Below are positions 52,251 through 61,367 of a stretch of DNA of 64,000 nt, in pieces. The stretch's first letter is position 1. Every line of letters starts with the position of its first letter. This DNA is from Mycolicibacterium porcinum (GTDB lineage: Bacteria > Actinomycetota > Actinomycetes > Mycobacteriales > Mycobacteriaceae). The translations under genes and the position numbers were made by a program. Under the pieces are notes generated by a model, which saw only the letters and a list, made by a program, of their open reading frames with translations, searched no databases and was not told the DNA's origin. The stretch is taken from NCBI GenBank assembly GCA_001942045.1, contig MSTD01000022.1, positions 6,317 to 70,316 of the forward strand, in the 5' to 3' direction.

Positions 52251-52533
52251 CGACCGTGGCCAATGTCGCTGCCACCAATCCGATCAGCTCACCCATCAAC
52301 GCGATCCGCGTGTTGTCCACGGCCGGTTCCCAGGTGGACTTGCCGTCCTTGATGACGAAGATCCCCAGTGGTCTGGAATGGGAGCGCCCGCTGTCGGACC
52401 GGTGCCGGACCTTGCTCACCGGTATCACCGTCGCTCCGTCGGGCGTCACATACGGATCACCGAACACCCGTGATGTCGTCGCGGAATCGGCAGAGATGCT
52501 GTCGAGCGCATCGGGTAGGCGCATGCCGGGCAT
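52192..52533 (-). CDS. GerW/YtfJ-like protein with C-terminal membrane helix (Rv2876-like)
   Basis: A 113-residue protein. The soluble part (RVFGDPYVTPDGATVIPVSKV then RPLGIFVIKDGKSTWEPAVD) fits the GerW/YtfJ sporulation-protein domain, which also occurs in non-sporulating actinobacteria. It ends in one hydrophobic helix (ALMGELIGLVAATLATVAMV) and a short basic tail, so it is tail-anchored. The glycine-rich tract of the family is shortened to a Ser/Arg stretch. It lies next to the Rv2877c-like gene, as Rv2876 does in M. tuberculosis. Confidence 0.75.
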   Translation of the reverse strand: MPGMRLPDALDSISADSATTSRVFGDPYVTPDGATVIPVSKVRHRSDSGRSHSRPLGIFVIKDGKSTWEPAVDNTRIALMGELIGLVAATLATVAMVRRPPWPDVRGEFSRRI

Positions 52534-52541
52534 CCTTCCTG

Positions 52542-52754
52542 TCAGCGGTCGAAGTCGGACTCGTCGTCGAGAGGTACCACGATGGCCTGATCGATCAGAT
52601 CGGCTTCGGCGGCGTCGGTATCCGTCGAGATTCGCACCCGCCGCAGGTCCGACATCGCATCGTCCTCATCGTCGACACCGACCGGTATCAGTTGTTCGAC
52701 GACGTCCGCTTCCGGGGCGTCGTCATCGAATTCACCACGTTGCGTGTGCGTCAT
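52542..52754 (-). CDS. Small acidic hypothetical protein (70 aa)
   Basis: A 70-residue, very acidic protein from the ATG at 52754, with GGGGAGG just upstream. It contains two similar halves: EADVVEQLIPVGVDDEDD and EADLIDQAIVVPLDDESD, an apparent short duplication of an acidic motif. No membrane segment or catalytic signature is present. It starts 8 bp before the GerW-like gene on the same strand and is probably co-expressed with it. Function unknown. Confidence 0.72.
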   Translation of the reverse strand: MTHTQRGEFDDDAPEADVVEQLIPVGVDDEDDAMSDLRRVRISTDTDAAEADLIDQAIVVPLDDESDFDR

Positions 52755-52859
52755 GATCCTCCCCTCACAGACCGGCATCGCCATCCACACCGATTGTGCT
52801 ACCCGGGAAGTGGTGTTTCAACGAGAATTTCGGGCCGCTCGGCGCACGGGCGGGAAGAT

Positions 52860-53282
52860 TCATTGTTCGGCAACGGAACTCAGTGCGGTGCGGACGCGTT
52901 CGGGAATGGGGCGCTTGGACCAGTCATCGGTCGAGACGATGACGTAGACGTTGCTCCCGCACACCCTGGGCTGTTCGTCGCCGGAAGCGTCGGTGCCGAG
53001 GACCGTGAAGCCGATGGTGAAGCTGGTGGTGCCGATGCGTTCACACCGCACGGCGATTCGCACCGACTCCCGCCAGCGGACCGGCGCCCGGAAATCGATC
53101 TCGCTGTGCACCACCTGCATGTCGAGGCCGTCGGCGATCAGGTCGGCGTAACTGACCCGCAGGTGGTCGAACAGCCCGGTGCATGCCTCGTCGAACCAGG
53201 TGAGGTAGTGGCCGTTGAACACCACACCCTGCTGGTCGATTTCGGCGTAGCGCGGCACGATGCCGAAGCTGTACTGAGTCAC
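52860..53282 (-). CDS. 4HBT-type acyl-CoA thioesterase
   Basis: A 140-residue hotdog-fold protein. RYAEIDQQGVVFNGHYLTWFDEA near residues 11-33 is the 4-hydroxybenzoyl-CoA thioesterase/YbgC signature, though the catalytic Asp is given as Glu/Asp in AEID. SEIDFRAPVRWRESVRIAVRCERIGTTSFTIGFTV is the long hotdog helix-to-sheet part. It hydrolyses acyl-CoA. I choose the GTG at 53282, which has TTGGAG upstream; a start at 53318 adds 12 residues. Confidence 0.87.
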   Translation of the reverse strand: MTQYSFGIVPRYAEIDQQGVVFNGHYLTWFDEACTGLFDHLRVSYADLIADGLDMQVVHSEIDFRAPVRWRESVRIAVRCERIGTTSFTIGFTVLGTDASGDEQPRVCGSNVYVIVSTDDWSKRPIPERVRTALSSVAEQ

Positions 53283-53380
53283 GTGAGCACTCCAAGGTCG
53301 GCGGGTCTGGGGCTCCACGCTAACGGGTCGCGGCCCGGCCCGGACTTTCGCCGGTTCGTTCGACGGGAGAGACTTGTGCC

Positions 53381-54334
53381 GTGAAGCTGGTGACCCTCGA
53401 CGACATCGCCGCCGCGGCCCGGCGGATCGACTCCGACATCGTGCGGACTCCGCTGCTGGCCGCCGGGTGGGGTGACCCTGAGCGACCGCTCTGGCTCAAG
53501 CCGGAGAATCTCCAGCCGATCGGCGCCTTCAAGATCCGCGGTGCGTTCAACGCCCTCGGTCGGCTCGAACCGGGGGTCCGGGCCAGGGGAGTGGTGGCCT
53601 ATTCGAGCGGCAATCATGCTCAGGCAGTGGCATATGCGGCGGCGGCATTCGGCGTCGCCGCCTACATCGTGATGCCCGAGGAGACGCCGACCGTGAAGGT
53701 GCAGGCCACCCGGGATCACGGGGCACAGGTGGTGCTGTGTGGCGCCGGGCAGCGTGAAGCGGTCGCCGCGGAGTTGGTCGAGCGGACCGGCGGTGTGCTG
53801 GTGCCGCCCTTCGACCATCCTGACGTGATCGCCGGTCAGGGCACCATCGGTTCGGAGATCGCGCAGGACCTGCCCGAGGTCGCATCCGTGTTCATCCCCG
53901 TCAGCGGCGGCGGGCTGGCCTCGGGTGTGGGCACCGCCATCCGCGCGTTGTGCCCGCGCGCCAACATATTCGGCGTCGAGCCCGAACTCGCCGGCGACAC
54001 CGCCGAAAGCCTGGCAGTCGGCCACCGCGTGGACTGGCCTGTGGCGCAACGTAACCGGACGATCGCCGACGGATTGCGCTCGACCCCCTCCGAGCTGACA
54101 TTCGCCCATCTGCAACGTGTGCTCGACGATGTCATCACCGTGACCGAGGACGAGATCCGGTCGTCGGTACGGGAACTGGCCCACCGTGCGCGTCTGGTCG
54201 CCGAACCCAGCGGAGCAGTGGCGCTGGCGGGCTACCGCAAGGTGGCAGCGCCGCCTGGCCCGGCCGTGGTGATCGTCTCCGGTGGCAACATCGAACCACC
54301 GATGCTGGCCGACATCCTGTCCGCCGGTCAGTGA
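53381..54334 (+). CDS. PLP-dependent threonine/serine dehydratase-family enzyme
   Basis: A 317-residue fold-type II PLP enzyme from the GTG at 53381. The cofactor lysine lies in IGAFKIRGA near residue 50, SSGNHAQAVA gives the substrate loop near 83, and PVSGGGLASGVGTAI the phosphate-binding loop near 180. There is no ACT regulatory domain, so this is a catabolic or serine-racemase/threonine-dehydratase-type enzyme rather than feedback-regulated IlvA. It overlaps the end of the convergent peptide transporter by 7 bp. Confidence 0.9.
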   Translation: MKLVTLDDIAAAARRIDSDIVRTPLLAAGWGDPERPLWLKPENLQPIGAFKIRGAFNALGRLEPGVRARGVVAYSSGNHAQAVAYAAAAFGVAAYIVMPEETPTVKVQATRDHGAQVVLCGAGQREAVAAELVERTGGVLVPPFDHPDVIAGQGTIGSEIAQDLPEVASVFIPVSGGGLASGVGTAIRALCPRANIFGVEPELAGDTAESLAVGHRVDWPVAQRNRTIADGLRSTPSELTFAHLQRVLDDVITVTEDEIRSSVRELAHRARLVAEPSGAVALAGYRKVAAPPGPAVVIVSGGNIEPPMLADILSAGQ

Positions 54335-55785
54335 ACCCCTTCCATCAGCCGGCTGATCCGAGGCGACAGCAGCAGAACCACGACGCCGGCGAGGATCGCC
54401 ACCACTCCGAGGATGCCGAAATAGGCGAACTCGTGCGCCGGGTCGTAATGCTGCGCGAGTACACCTGACATCGCGGTGCCGAGCCCGACCGAGAAGAAGA
54501 ACAGCGCCATCATCTGCGCCCGGAATGCCTGTGGGGCAAGCTTTGTCGTAACCGAGAGTCCGATCGGTGACAGCAACAGCTCGGAGACCGCGAACACCAC
54601 CATGATGCCGGCCACCAGCAGCGCGGGCACCACCCGGCCCGCGGTCGAGGCGGTCGGCAGGAACAGCAGGAACGCCGCGCCCATGCCGATCACGCCGTAG
54701 GCGAATTTGTGCGGGGTGGTCGGTGCGCGGTTGCCCAACCGGGTCCACAGGATCGCGAACAACGGTGAGAGCAGGATGATCCAGACGGGTTCGATCGACC
54801 CGATCCAATTCGACGGCGCCTGCCAGCCGAATACGGACCAGTTGACCCGTTCGTCGGAGTAGACGGCCAGCACCGTGAAGGTCTGCTGGAACAGCGACCA
54901 GAACACCGCGTTGGCGATGAACAGGGGGATGAACGCCCTGACCCGGGTGCGTTCGATTTCCGACACCTTGGCACTGGTCAGCATCACCACGAAATACATC
55001 ACCGAGGCCACCACGATCACCCCGGTGGTGAACTGCGACAGGTTCGCGAGATCGACCACATGCATCGCGAACAGCGCGGCCACGGCCACGCCAAGTGCGG
55101 CGACAACGCCGATGACCTTGCCGATTGCCCCGGGCGGCAACGGGTTTGCCACGACGCGTCCGTGGCTCCCGAGATTGCGCCGGAACACCACGTACTGCGC
55201 GAGCCCCAGTGCCATACCGATGGCCGCGGCGCCGAACGCGTAGTGGAAGCCGGCGCGGGTCTGCAGCAACCCCGTTGTCAGCGGTCCGACGAAGGCGCCC
55301 AGATTGACTCCGAGGTAGAACAACGTGAACCCGCCGTCGGCGCGCGGGTCGTCCTTGTCGTACAGCGTGCCCAGCAGCGAGGACGCGTTGGCCTTGAGGG
55401 CGCCGGAGCCGAGGGCGACCAGGACCAGGCCGACGCCCACCCCGGACAGGCCCGGAACGACCGCCAGGGCGATGTGCCCGGCCATCACGACAAGCCCGCC
55501 GTAGAACACCGTGCGTTCCATGCCCAGCACGCGATCGGCGATCCATGCGCCGAGGACGGTGGACAGGTACACCAATCCTCCGTACGCGCCGACGATGCCG
55601 GTGGCGGTGCTCTTGGGTAACCCCAGGCCGCCTTCGGTAGCCGTGTAGTACAGGTAGTAACCCAGGATGGTGAGCATCCCGTAGAACGAGAAACGCTCCC
55701 ACAATTCCACCCCGAACAGATTGGCCAGCCCGATGGGATGGCCGAAGAACCCGCGGTGGCGTGGTGGCTCCGGCACGTGCTGCAT
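54328..55785 (-). CDS. POT-family (PTR2) peptide:proton symporter
   Basis: A 485-residue transporter with about 14 helices. FGVELWERFSFYGMLTILGYYLYY at residues 24-47 has the family ExxERFxYY-type motif, and LFYLGVNLGAFVGPLTTGLL is the second POT signature. It imports di- and tripeptides. The gene is alone on its strand. The long gap upstream (55786-55996) holds no gene and must contain its promoter and that of the divergent DUF7159 gene. Confidence 0.92.
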   Translation of the reverse strand: MQHVPEPPRHRGFFGHPIGLANLFGVELWERFSFYGMLTILGYYLYYTATEGGLGLPKSTATGIVGAYGGLVYLSTVLGAWIADRVLGMERTVFYGGLVVMAGHIALAVVPGLSGVGVGLVLVALGSGALKANASSLLGTLYDKDDPRADGGFTLFYLGVNLGAFVGPLTTGLLQTRAGFHYAFGAAAIGMALGLAQYVVFRRNLGSHGRVVANPLPPGAIGKVIGVVAALGVAVAALFAMHVVDLANLSQFTTGVIVVASVMYFVVMLTSAKVSEIERTRVRAFIPLFIANAVFWSLFQQTFTVLAVYSDERVNWSVFGWQAPSNWIGSIEPVWIILLSPLFAILWTRLGNRAPTTPHKFAYGVIGMGAAFLLFLPTASTAGRVVPALLVAGIMVVFAVSELLLSPIGLSVTTKLAPQAFRAQMMALFFFSVGLGTAMSGVLAQHYDPAHEFAYFGILGVVAILAGVVVLLLSPRISRLMEGVH

Positions 55786-55996
55786 GGGTCACCACCTTGC
55801 CATGCGCGGCCGCCGGCCGACAGATATTGACGGCGATTTCGGCAAACTACGGCGCCGTTGTGTACTGGCGCTTCTGTGGCACAGCACATTTCGGCACGTG
55901 CGAGCGTGCGCGATCGAAGGTCCGGGGGATGGCTACGATGCTGCCACCCGGTAATGTCACCGTGAAACGTTTGGACGACGGCCACACTTTTCGGGG

Positions 55997-57436
55997 GTGA
56001 ACGTGGACGCGGTGCTCGGTGTTTCGTTGACACCGTCGACCGTCGGCCTGGTCCTGGTCGAGGGCAGCGAGGCTGACGGGGCGACCGTCGACCACAACGC
56101 CCTCGACATCCGCGGCCTTGCCCCCGCGCGGACCGATGACATCTGCGCTGACGTGGTGAAGGCAGTTCGGCGCGCCGAAAGGGTTGCGGCAGAACATGGT
56201 TTGCGGCTGACCACGATCGGTGTCACCTGGAGTTCCGGGGCGGCCACCGAGTCAGCCGTGTTGTTGAAGAAGTTCGCCGATGCCGGGTTTGCCGACGTGG
56301 TTCCGGTGCGGTTACCGCACGCGACCGATGCGCTGGCGCGCCGCGTGGCCGGCATCGTCGGATTCGACACCACCGGCGTCTGCGTTCTGGAACCCGATGT
56401 CGTGCAGGCGATGACGGTGGCCGGCGACAGTCCGGTTCAGACCACGGTCAGTCGTGGCATCGAAACCGTGGCCGGCCTCACCAGTTGGTTGTCCGACATC
56501 TTCGACACGGCTGATCCCCGCCCAGATGCACTGGTGGTCGTGGGATCTGCCGTCGATCTGGACTCGGTGCTGCCGAAATTGGAACGAGCGCTTGCGGTAT
56601 CGGTGTTCACACCTGCCGAACCGGGGTTGCCGTTGGCCCGCGGCGCCGCACTGGCCTCGGTGCGCCGAGGCCGGTTGACCGCCGCCAATCGCACCGGTCC
56701 GTTCGGTTGGCGCTGGCCCACCAGGCAGTTGACGCCACTGGCGATATTGGTCGGTGGAGTACTGGCCTTCGGGGTGTCACTCGCGCTCGCCGTCGGTCAG
56801 CAGCTGCTACCGGGTTCAGAGCCGACACCGCACCGGAGCACTCGTCCGGTGGTGAGTACCTCGGGGGACTCCGGCGCCGTACAACCGCCCGCGGCGGTCC
56901 CGCTTCCGGCGGCTCCGGCGGCCGAAGTCCCGTCCGTACTCGAGCCCGTGGTCGAGGACGCAGGGCCGGAGCATCTGGTGGATCAAAGCGTCCCAGCCCC
57001 ATCCGAACACACCGCGGTGCCCAGCGAGCAGCCGGCTCCGACCGGGTCCGAGCTCGCACCGGTGCCATCGGAGCTGCCGCCGGCATTGCCCGAGCAGGTG
57101 CCCGGTGCGCCCCCACCCGAGGCGGGAGCACAGCCACCGCTGGCAGACCCCGCGGCGCCGCAGCCGCCCTCGCCGATCTCGGAGGTGCCGCCGCCTCCGG
57201 CACCTCCGCCGTCGCCTACTCCCGAGGTCTCGCCGCCGCCTGCGCCGAACCCGCCACCGGAAGCGGCACCCATACAGCAGACGGCAGCGCAGGCACCGGC
57301 GGCCGAAGCGGCGCCGCCCGCGCCGGAAGTGGTACCTCCAGCACCGGAAGCGGTGCCGCCCGCACCTGAGCCGGTTCCGGTGGCGCCAGAGTCGCAGGCA
57401 CCCGAACCGGAGGCACCGCTTCCGGCCGCACCCTGA
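55997..57436 (+). CDS. DUF7159 family membrane protein with Pro-rich tail
   Basis: A 479-residue mycobacterium-type protein. The first ~230 residues look like an ASKHA (actin/hexokinase-like) domain: VDAVLGVSLTPSTVGLVLVEG at the N-terminus and DALVVVGSAVDLDSVLPKL later, as in actin-like ATPases, but without a clear phosphate-2 motif. One transmembrane helix follows (LTPLAILVGGVLAFGVSLALA, about 244-265), then ~200 residues of Pro/Ala/Glu-rich tail that is probably extracytoplasmic. Function unknown. Low-complexity coding in the tail explains the many open frames there. Confidence 0.8.
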   Translation: MNVDAVLGVSLTPSTVGLVLVEGSEADGATVDHNALDIRGLAPARTDDICADVVKAVRRAERVAAEHGLRLTTIGVTWSSGAATESAVLLKKFADAGFADVVPVRLPHATDALARRVAGIVGFDTTGVCVLEPDVVQAMTVAGDSPVQTTVSRGIETVAGLTSWLSDIFDTADPRPDALVVVGSAVDLDSVLPKLERALAVSVFTPAEPGLPLARGAALASVRRGRLTAANRTGPFGWRWPTRQLTPLAILVGGVLAFGVSLALAVGQQLLPGSEPTPHRSTRPVVSTSGDSGAVQPPAAVPLPAAPAAEVPSVLEPVVEDAGPEHLVDQSVPAPSEHTAVPSEQPAPTGSELAPVPSELPPALPEQVPGAPPPEAGAQPPLADPAAPQPPSPISEVPPPPAPPPSPTPEVSPPPAPNPPPEAAPIQQTAAQAPAAEAAPPAPEVVPPAPEAVPPAPEPVPVAPESQAPEPEAPLPAAP

Positions 57437-57609
57437 TCTGTGACGTTGCTGAGACGCGGAGAGGTGCGCCGATCTTGCGGTGAAACGTTCTGACGCGTCG
57501 CGTCGATGTGTTCACCATGGGCAACTCATCGCGCTCCCGGCGACACCGTTCTGCCGCTGTCACGCTGCGCCTAAACGGTGCAGTCTCGGCGAGCACCTAC
57601 ACTGGAGGA

Positions 57610-58389
57610 ATGCTGAGCGCCCCGTCGTCGTCATTCAGAACCGTTCGAGCGTCGGTCCTGAAAGTGTTTGCGGCGATTGGTGTCGCCACCTTGGCCGCTG
57701 CAAGCCCGGTATACGTCGCATCGGCCGCGGTGAGCACGCCCGCGCCGGGCGCGACCATCGAGCCCGCTCCTGGTTCGGTGGTCGGTGTGGCAATGCCGCT
57801 GACGGTGACTTTCGACAACCCGGTGGCCGATCGCGATGCCGCACAGCGCAGCTTGCAGATCAGCTCATCGAAGACGCCCACGGGCACTTTCACATGGCTC
57901 AGTGACGACGTGATGCAGTGGAAGCCGGATCAGTTCTGGCCGGCTCACTCGAAGATCTCCGTGTCCGCCGGTGGGGCGAAGACCAGCTTCGAGACCGGAT
58001 CCGAGGTACTCGGTGTCGCCGACATCGACGCCCACACCTTCACCGTCAGTATCGATGGCACGGTGGCCCGCACGATGCCGGCCTCGATGGGCAAGCCCAA
58101 GCACCCGACCCCGGTCGGCACCTTCAGCGCCCTGGCCAAAGAGCCTGTCGTAGTGATGGATTCGCGCACCATCGGCATTCCGCTGAGTGACCCCGAGGGG
58201 TACAAGCTCACGGTGTACGACGCGGTCCGCGTGACTTGGGGCGGCGTCTATGTGCACGGAGCACCCTGGTCGGTGGGGTCACAGGGCTATGCCAACGTCA
58301 GCCACGGCTGCATCAATTTGAGCCCTGACAACGCCGATTGGTACTTCAACACGGTGCACCTGGGCGATCCTATTGTGGTGCAGTCGTAA
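57610..58389 (+). CDS. ldtA: L,D-transpeptidase, LdtA/LdtMt1 type
   Basis: A 259-residue exported enzyme from the ATG at 57610, although the GGAGGA is nearly adjacent to it and the ATG at 57517 cannot be excluded. A signal peptide and an Ig-like domain (PGATIEPAPGSVVGVAMPLTVTF) lead to the YkuD catalytic domain with VYVHGAPW and the nucleophile-containing SHGCINLSPDNADWYF. It forms 3-3 cross-links in peptidoglycan. Similarity to Rv0116c along the Ig-like and catalytic domains is strong. Its last 20 bases overlap the convergent hydroxylase gene. Confidence 0.92.
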   Translation: MLSAPSSSFRTVRASVLKVFAAIGVATLAAASPVYVASAAVSTPAPGATIEPAPGSVVGVAMPLTVTFDNPVADRDAAQRSLQISSSKTPTGTFTWLSDDVMQWKPDQFWPAHSKISVSAGGAKTSFETGSEVLGVADIDAHTFTVSIDGTVARTMPASMGKPKHPTPVGTFSALAKEPVVVMDSRTIGIPLSDPEGYKLTVYDAVRVTWGGVYVHGAPWSVGSQGYANVSHGCINLSPDNADWYFNTVHLGDPIVVQS

Positions 58390-59026
58390 CCGCGTGCAGG
58401 TTCTTCGCCGTCGGTGAGGAGGGCACCGACGCCGGGTCGGGGTATGTCCTCAGCGCTCGGTCGGCGGTTCCCGCGGTGGTGACCGTGAACCAGTAGTGCT
58501 CGTTCTTGTAGTGGTGTTGCCGATGATTGCGCCAAACCGCGCGGTATGCACGGGTTTTCGGCTTGTAGTCGCTGTGGATCAGGTAATGGCACCACTCGTA
58601 GGACAGGCCCAGCACGGTCAGCAGTGACAGGAATGTCAGGCCGAGGCCGAGGCGCGGGAAGGTCAGGACGGCGACGGCCACTGCGACGGGCAGGACCCAT
58701 AGCAGGGCCCGCCACGGTATGAAGATCAACGGGACGTCGCGTGGGTCGACGTGGTGTCGTCGGTGGTCACGAGCCAGCCGTGAATCCAGCGTGATCGGGC
58801 CGAATCGCCTTGGCCGCCAGTGCAGGATGAAAACGTGGACGATCCATTCGAAGAACGGGAACGTCACGAGCATCACCGCGGGCACGAGCACGTCGGTCAG
58901 CTGCCAGTCTCCGACCGCGCATCGTGCCGCGACGCTGATGATCAGTGCGGTGCCGATCATCCAGGGCGACGGGTGCCTGATGAATTCGCCCGCCGCGTCC
59001 CGCAGTGTGAAAGCGTTGCGCGTCAT
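58370..59026 (-). CDS. Fatty-acid hydroxylase / sterol-desaturase-like membrane protein
   Basis: A 218-residue membrane protein with the eight-histidine di-iron motif: HVFILH near residue 64, HRRHH near 88, HYLIH near 147 and [12 protein letters not shown] near 167-178. Four to five helices surround these boxes. It probably hydroxylates or desaturates a lipid within the membrane. The ATG overlaps the stop of the GntR gene (ATGA), so the enzyme and its presumed regulator are translated together. Confidence 0.88.
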   Translation of the reverse strand: MTRNAFTLRDAAGEFIRHPSPWMIGTALIISVAARCAVGDWQLTDVLVPAVMLVTFPFFEWIVHVFILHWRPRRFGPITLDSRLARDHRRHHVDPRDVPLIFIPWRALLWVLPVAVAVAVLTFPRLGLGLTFLSLLTVLGLSYEWCHYLIHSDYKPKTRAYRAVWRNHRQHHYKNEHYWFTVTTAGTADRALRTYPDPASVPSSPTAKNLHAVTTAPQ

Positions 59027-59745
59027 CGGGTTTCCTCCAGCGCGGCGAGGGCTCCCATGAGTGCGTCGGTGGCCGGCCCCAGCAGGTCCTGAGCGGCCCG
59101 GCCCGCAGCTGCGGCGTCGCCCGCTTCGATAGCCTCCACGATCCGGCGGTAGGCGTCCGGTCGTCCGACCTCGGCGGCCATCATGGTGGACAAGGCCGGC
59201 AGCGCGGGCTCATAGGTCTGCCGAAGAGTGTTGTACATCAAGCGGAATGCGATCGAATCGGCGCCGTCGACCACGAGATCCCAGAAGGTCAGTGCCAGGC
59301 GCTGCTGTTCCACCGGATCCGGCTCGGCCGCCAAGGCGTCGACGGTATGGCCGAGTTGCGCGATCAGCCCGGCGGGGGCCCGCTCGGCGGCCAGGGCGGC
59401 GACCTTGGGGCCGTTGTGCAGACGGGTTTCCAGGATGCTGCGCACGACGCCGACGTCGAGTTCGCCTGCGCGCAAGAGGAGCCGGGGCAGCAGGTCAAGG
59501 CCGGCGTGCCTGCGGAAGTCGCGCACCGTGGTGGCGTCTCCCTGCCGAACCTCGACCAGACCGGCCTCCGTGAGGCGCTTGATCGCTTCCCGGACGGCCG
59601 GGCGGGACACCCCGAGTACCTCGGCCAGTCGGCGTTCGCTGGGGAGCGGCTCACCGGGCTGCATCTGGCCGCTGAGCACTTCGGCGACGATCTGTTCGAA
59701 GACGTCTTCGGGTACGGATCGGCGATTGACCGGTTGTAGCGCCAT
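59023..59745 (-). CDS. FadR/GntR-family transcriptional regulator
   Basis: A 240-residue protein. The N-terminal winged helix has [36 protein letters not shown] at about residues 37-72, as in GntR regulators, and the C-terminal ~150 residues form the all-helical FCD ligand-binding domain ([21 protein letters not shown] and following). It would bind an acyl-CoA or organic acid. Coupling to the hydroxylase gene suggests it controls this operon. Confidence 0.92.
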   Translation of the reverse strand: MALQPVNRRSVPEDVFEQIVAEVLSGQMQPGEPLPSERRLAEVLGVSRPAVREAIKRLTEAGLVEVRQGDATTVRDFRRHAGLDLLPRLLLRAGELDVGVVRSILETRLHNGPKVAALAAERAPAGLIAQLGHTVDALAAEPDPVEQQRLALTFWDLVVDGADSIAFRLMYNTLRQTYEPALPALSTMMAAEVGRPDAYRRIVEAIEAGDAAAAGRAAQDLLGPATDALMGALAALEETR

Positions 59746-59798
59746 GACGCCATGCTGCCCGCCAGGCGGTCAGAGGTCAAGTGGTCAGACCAATCGCT

Positions 59799-60410
59799 TT
59801 ATTTCGGGCCGCCGGTGTACTCCGGGTTCGGCGGTACCGACAGCGCGATGCCGATCCGGTTGGTCGCGCCGATGAACGCCGCGATCGAGATGGCCTCGAG
59901 GATCTGATGATCGTCGAGGGCGAGGGCACGTAACGCGTCGAAGTGGGTGTCGTCGAGATCCTGCGGATGGTTGTTGACGAGGACGGCGAGGTCGCCGAGG
60001 GCGCGCTCCCGGTCGGTGAGCTCGGCGACTTGCCGGTGATCGATGGCGACCCGTTGGCCGAACGACCAGTCGCCTGCGACTTTCCCCAACTTGTTGGCGT
60101 GGTTGGTGTGGCAGTAGGCGCAACGGTTTTCGCCGGACACCACCGTGGCGATCACCTCGCGTTCCCGGGCGCTCAATCCGTCGCGCCCGTCGGCACCCAG
60201 CAGGGGCAGTAGGTAGCCGTTGAGCCGTTCGAGATCGCCCTCGTTGAGGGCCAACGCGCGAAACCAGTTGGAGGTCAATCCTTCCTCGCGCTGCTGCCTG
60301 CTGAAGAAACCGCGCACACCTGCGGTGCTCAGTTCATCCAGTTCGGGCACCCGCAACCGCGAGATGCGTGCGGGGGACAGGGACGGGGGAGCGTCAGCGG
60401 TGGCAGTCAT
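59799..60410 (-). CDS. Peroxidase-related AhpD-fold protein
   Basis: A 203-residue helical protein of the carboxymuconolactone decarboxylase/AhpD fold. The redox motif is ENRCAYCHTNHA, near residue 95-106, giving CxxC plus a neighbouring His as in AhpD. REREVIATVVSG precedes it and LGDLAVLVNNHPQDLDDTHFDALRALALDD follows. It is the type annotated as an uncharacterised peroxidase-related enzyme. It lies 53 bp upstream of the GntR gene on the same strand and might share its operon. Confidence 0.87.
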   Translation of the reverse strand: MTATADAPPSLSPARISRLRVPELDELSTAGVRGFFSRQQREEGLTSNWFRALALNEGDLERLNGYLLPLLGADGRDGLSAREREVIATVVSGENRCAYCHTNHANKLGKVAGDWSFGQRVAIDHRQVAELTDRERALGDLAVLVNNHPQDLDDTHFDALRALALDDHQILEAISIAAFIGATNRIGIALSVPPNPEYTGGPK

Positions 60411-60485
60411 AGTCGAACTTTGTTGCAGGCAGCGTTGCCGGACAAGGGTTTCGACACCGTCGAGGCGAACCCTTGCGCGGCCCGC

Positions 60486-61259
60486 TCAACGCAGGGCGGC
60501 GGCCGTCTCGGCGTCCGCGGGCAGAAACGCCTCGATGCTCAGTTCCGCGGCGGTCAGATCCAGCGCAGTGCCGAACGTCGTGACGGTACTCAGGAAGGTC
60601 AGCACGCCGCCGTCCTGGGCGGTGAGTTCCAGTGGGACGACCACGCCGCCCAGATCGCGGACCGGTTCCATGCCTCCCGGATAGGACTCGATCTCGGCGA
60701 GCAGCTCGGCCAGGTCGGCCGATCCGCTCACGGTGACCTCACGGCGCAGCCGGCTGATCAGGTGATGACGCCACTCGGCCAGGTTCCGGATACGCGGGGC
60801 CATGCCGTCGGGGTGCAGCGTGATCCGTAGTGCATTGGGCTGGGCCAGCAGGTGGGGAGCGACGCCTTCCAGCATGACCGCGGTACCTGCATTGGCCTGC
60901 AACAGGTTCCAGGTGCGGTCGACGACCACACAGGGGAAAGGGTTGTAGGCGTCCAGAACTCGGGTTACCCCGTCGCGCACAGCAGCCATCTCGGGATCTT
61001 CCAGTGTTCGTTCGGCGTACACAGGTGCCAGCCCGGCGGCGAGCAGTAGCTGGTTCTGGTCCCGCAACGGCACGTCCAGGGCTTCCGCGAGGCGCAGCAC
61101 CATGGCCCGGCTCGGCACCGACCGCCCGGTCTCGATGAAGCTGAGGTGCCGGGCCGACACATCGGCCTCGATCGCGAGATCCAGTTGACTGATCCGGCGG
61201 CGCAATCGCCAGTCGCGCATCAGTGAGCCGATCGGTGTCTGGGTTGCCGCGCTGGTCAC
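60486..61259 (-). CDS. XRE-family regulator with MmyB-like ligand-binding domain
   Basis: A 257-residue regulator from the GTG at 61259. The Xre-type HTH lies at about residues 15-60 (RRRISQLDLAIEADVSARHLSFIETGR). The C-terminal domain (RTLEDPEMAAVRDGVTRVLDAYNPFPCVVVDRTWNLLQAN) is of the MmyB-like/PAS-type group. Upstream codons to 61346 remain open but are not needed. It is divergent from a small membrane protein gene, which might be its target. Confidence 0.87.
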   Translation of the reverse strand: MTSAATQTPIGSLMRDWRLRRRISQLDLAIEADVSARHLSFIETGRSVPSRAMVLRLAEALDVPLRDQNQLLLAAGLAPVYAERTLEDPEMAAVRDGVTRVLDAYNPFPCVVVDRTWNLLQANAGTAVMLEGVAPHLLAQPNALRITLHPDGMAPRIRNLAEWRHHLISRLRREVTVSGSADLAELLAEIESYPGGMEPVRDLGGVVVPLELTAQDGGVLTFLSTVTTFGTALDLTAAELSIEAFLPADAETAAALR

Positions 61260-61367
61260 CACCCGAGTCTCGCCCAGACACCGCGACAAGACCACTACCT
61301 GAGGGGTAATTGCGCTGATTACCCGATCGGCGGCACCGTGGATCACGTCCCCACCAAGGAGGCAAGG

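Noticed and set aside
53381..54334. Housekeeping biosynthetic threonine deaminase (ilvA)
   Set aside because: It lacks the C-terminal ACT-like regulatory domain, so a catabolic dehydratase or racemase is more likely and I gave no symbol.
53279..55795. An 838-codon open frame on the minus strand across the dehydratase and peptide-transporter genes
   Set aside because: It is rich in Arg, Gly, Pro and Ala with no recognisable domain and lies in other frames of two clear genes. Such long frames are a by-product of high third-position GC.
56820..57430. Direct repeats in the DUF7159 gene
   Set aside because: The repeated PAPE/PPAP codons are low-complexity coding sequence for a Pro-rich tail; they are not a separate repeat element.
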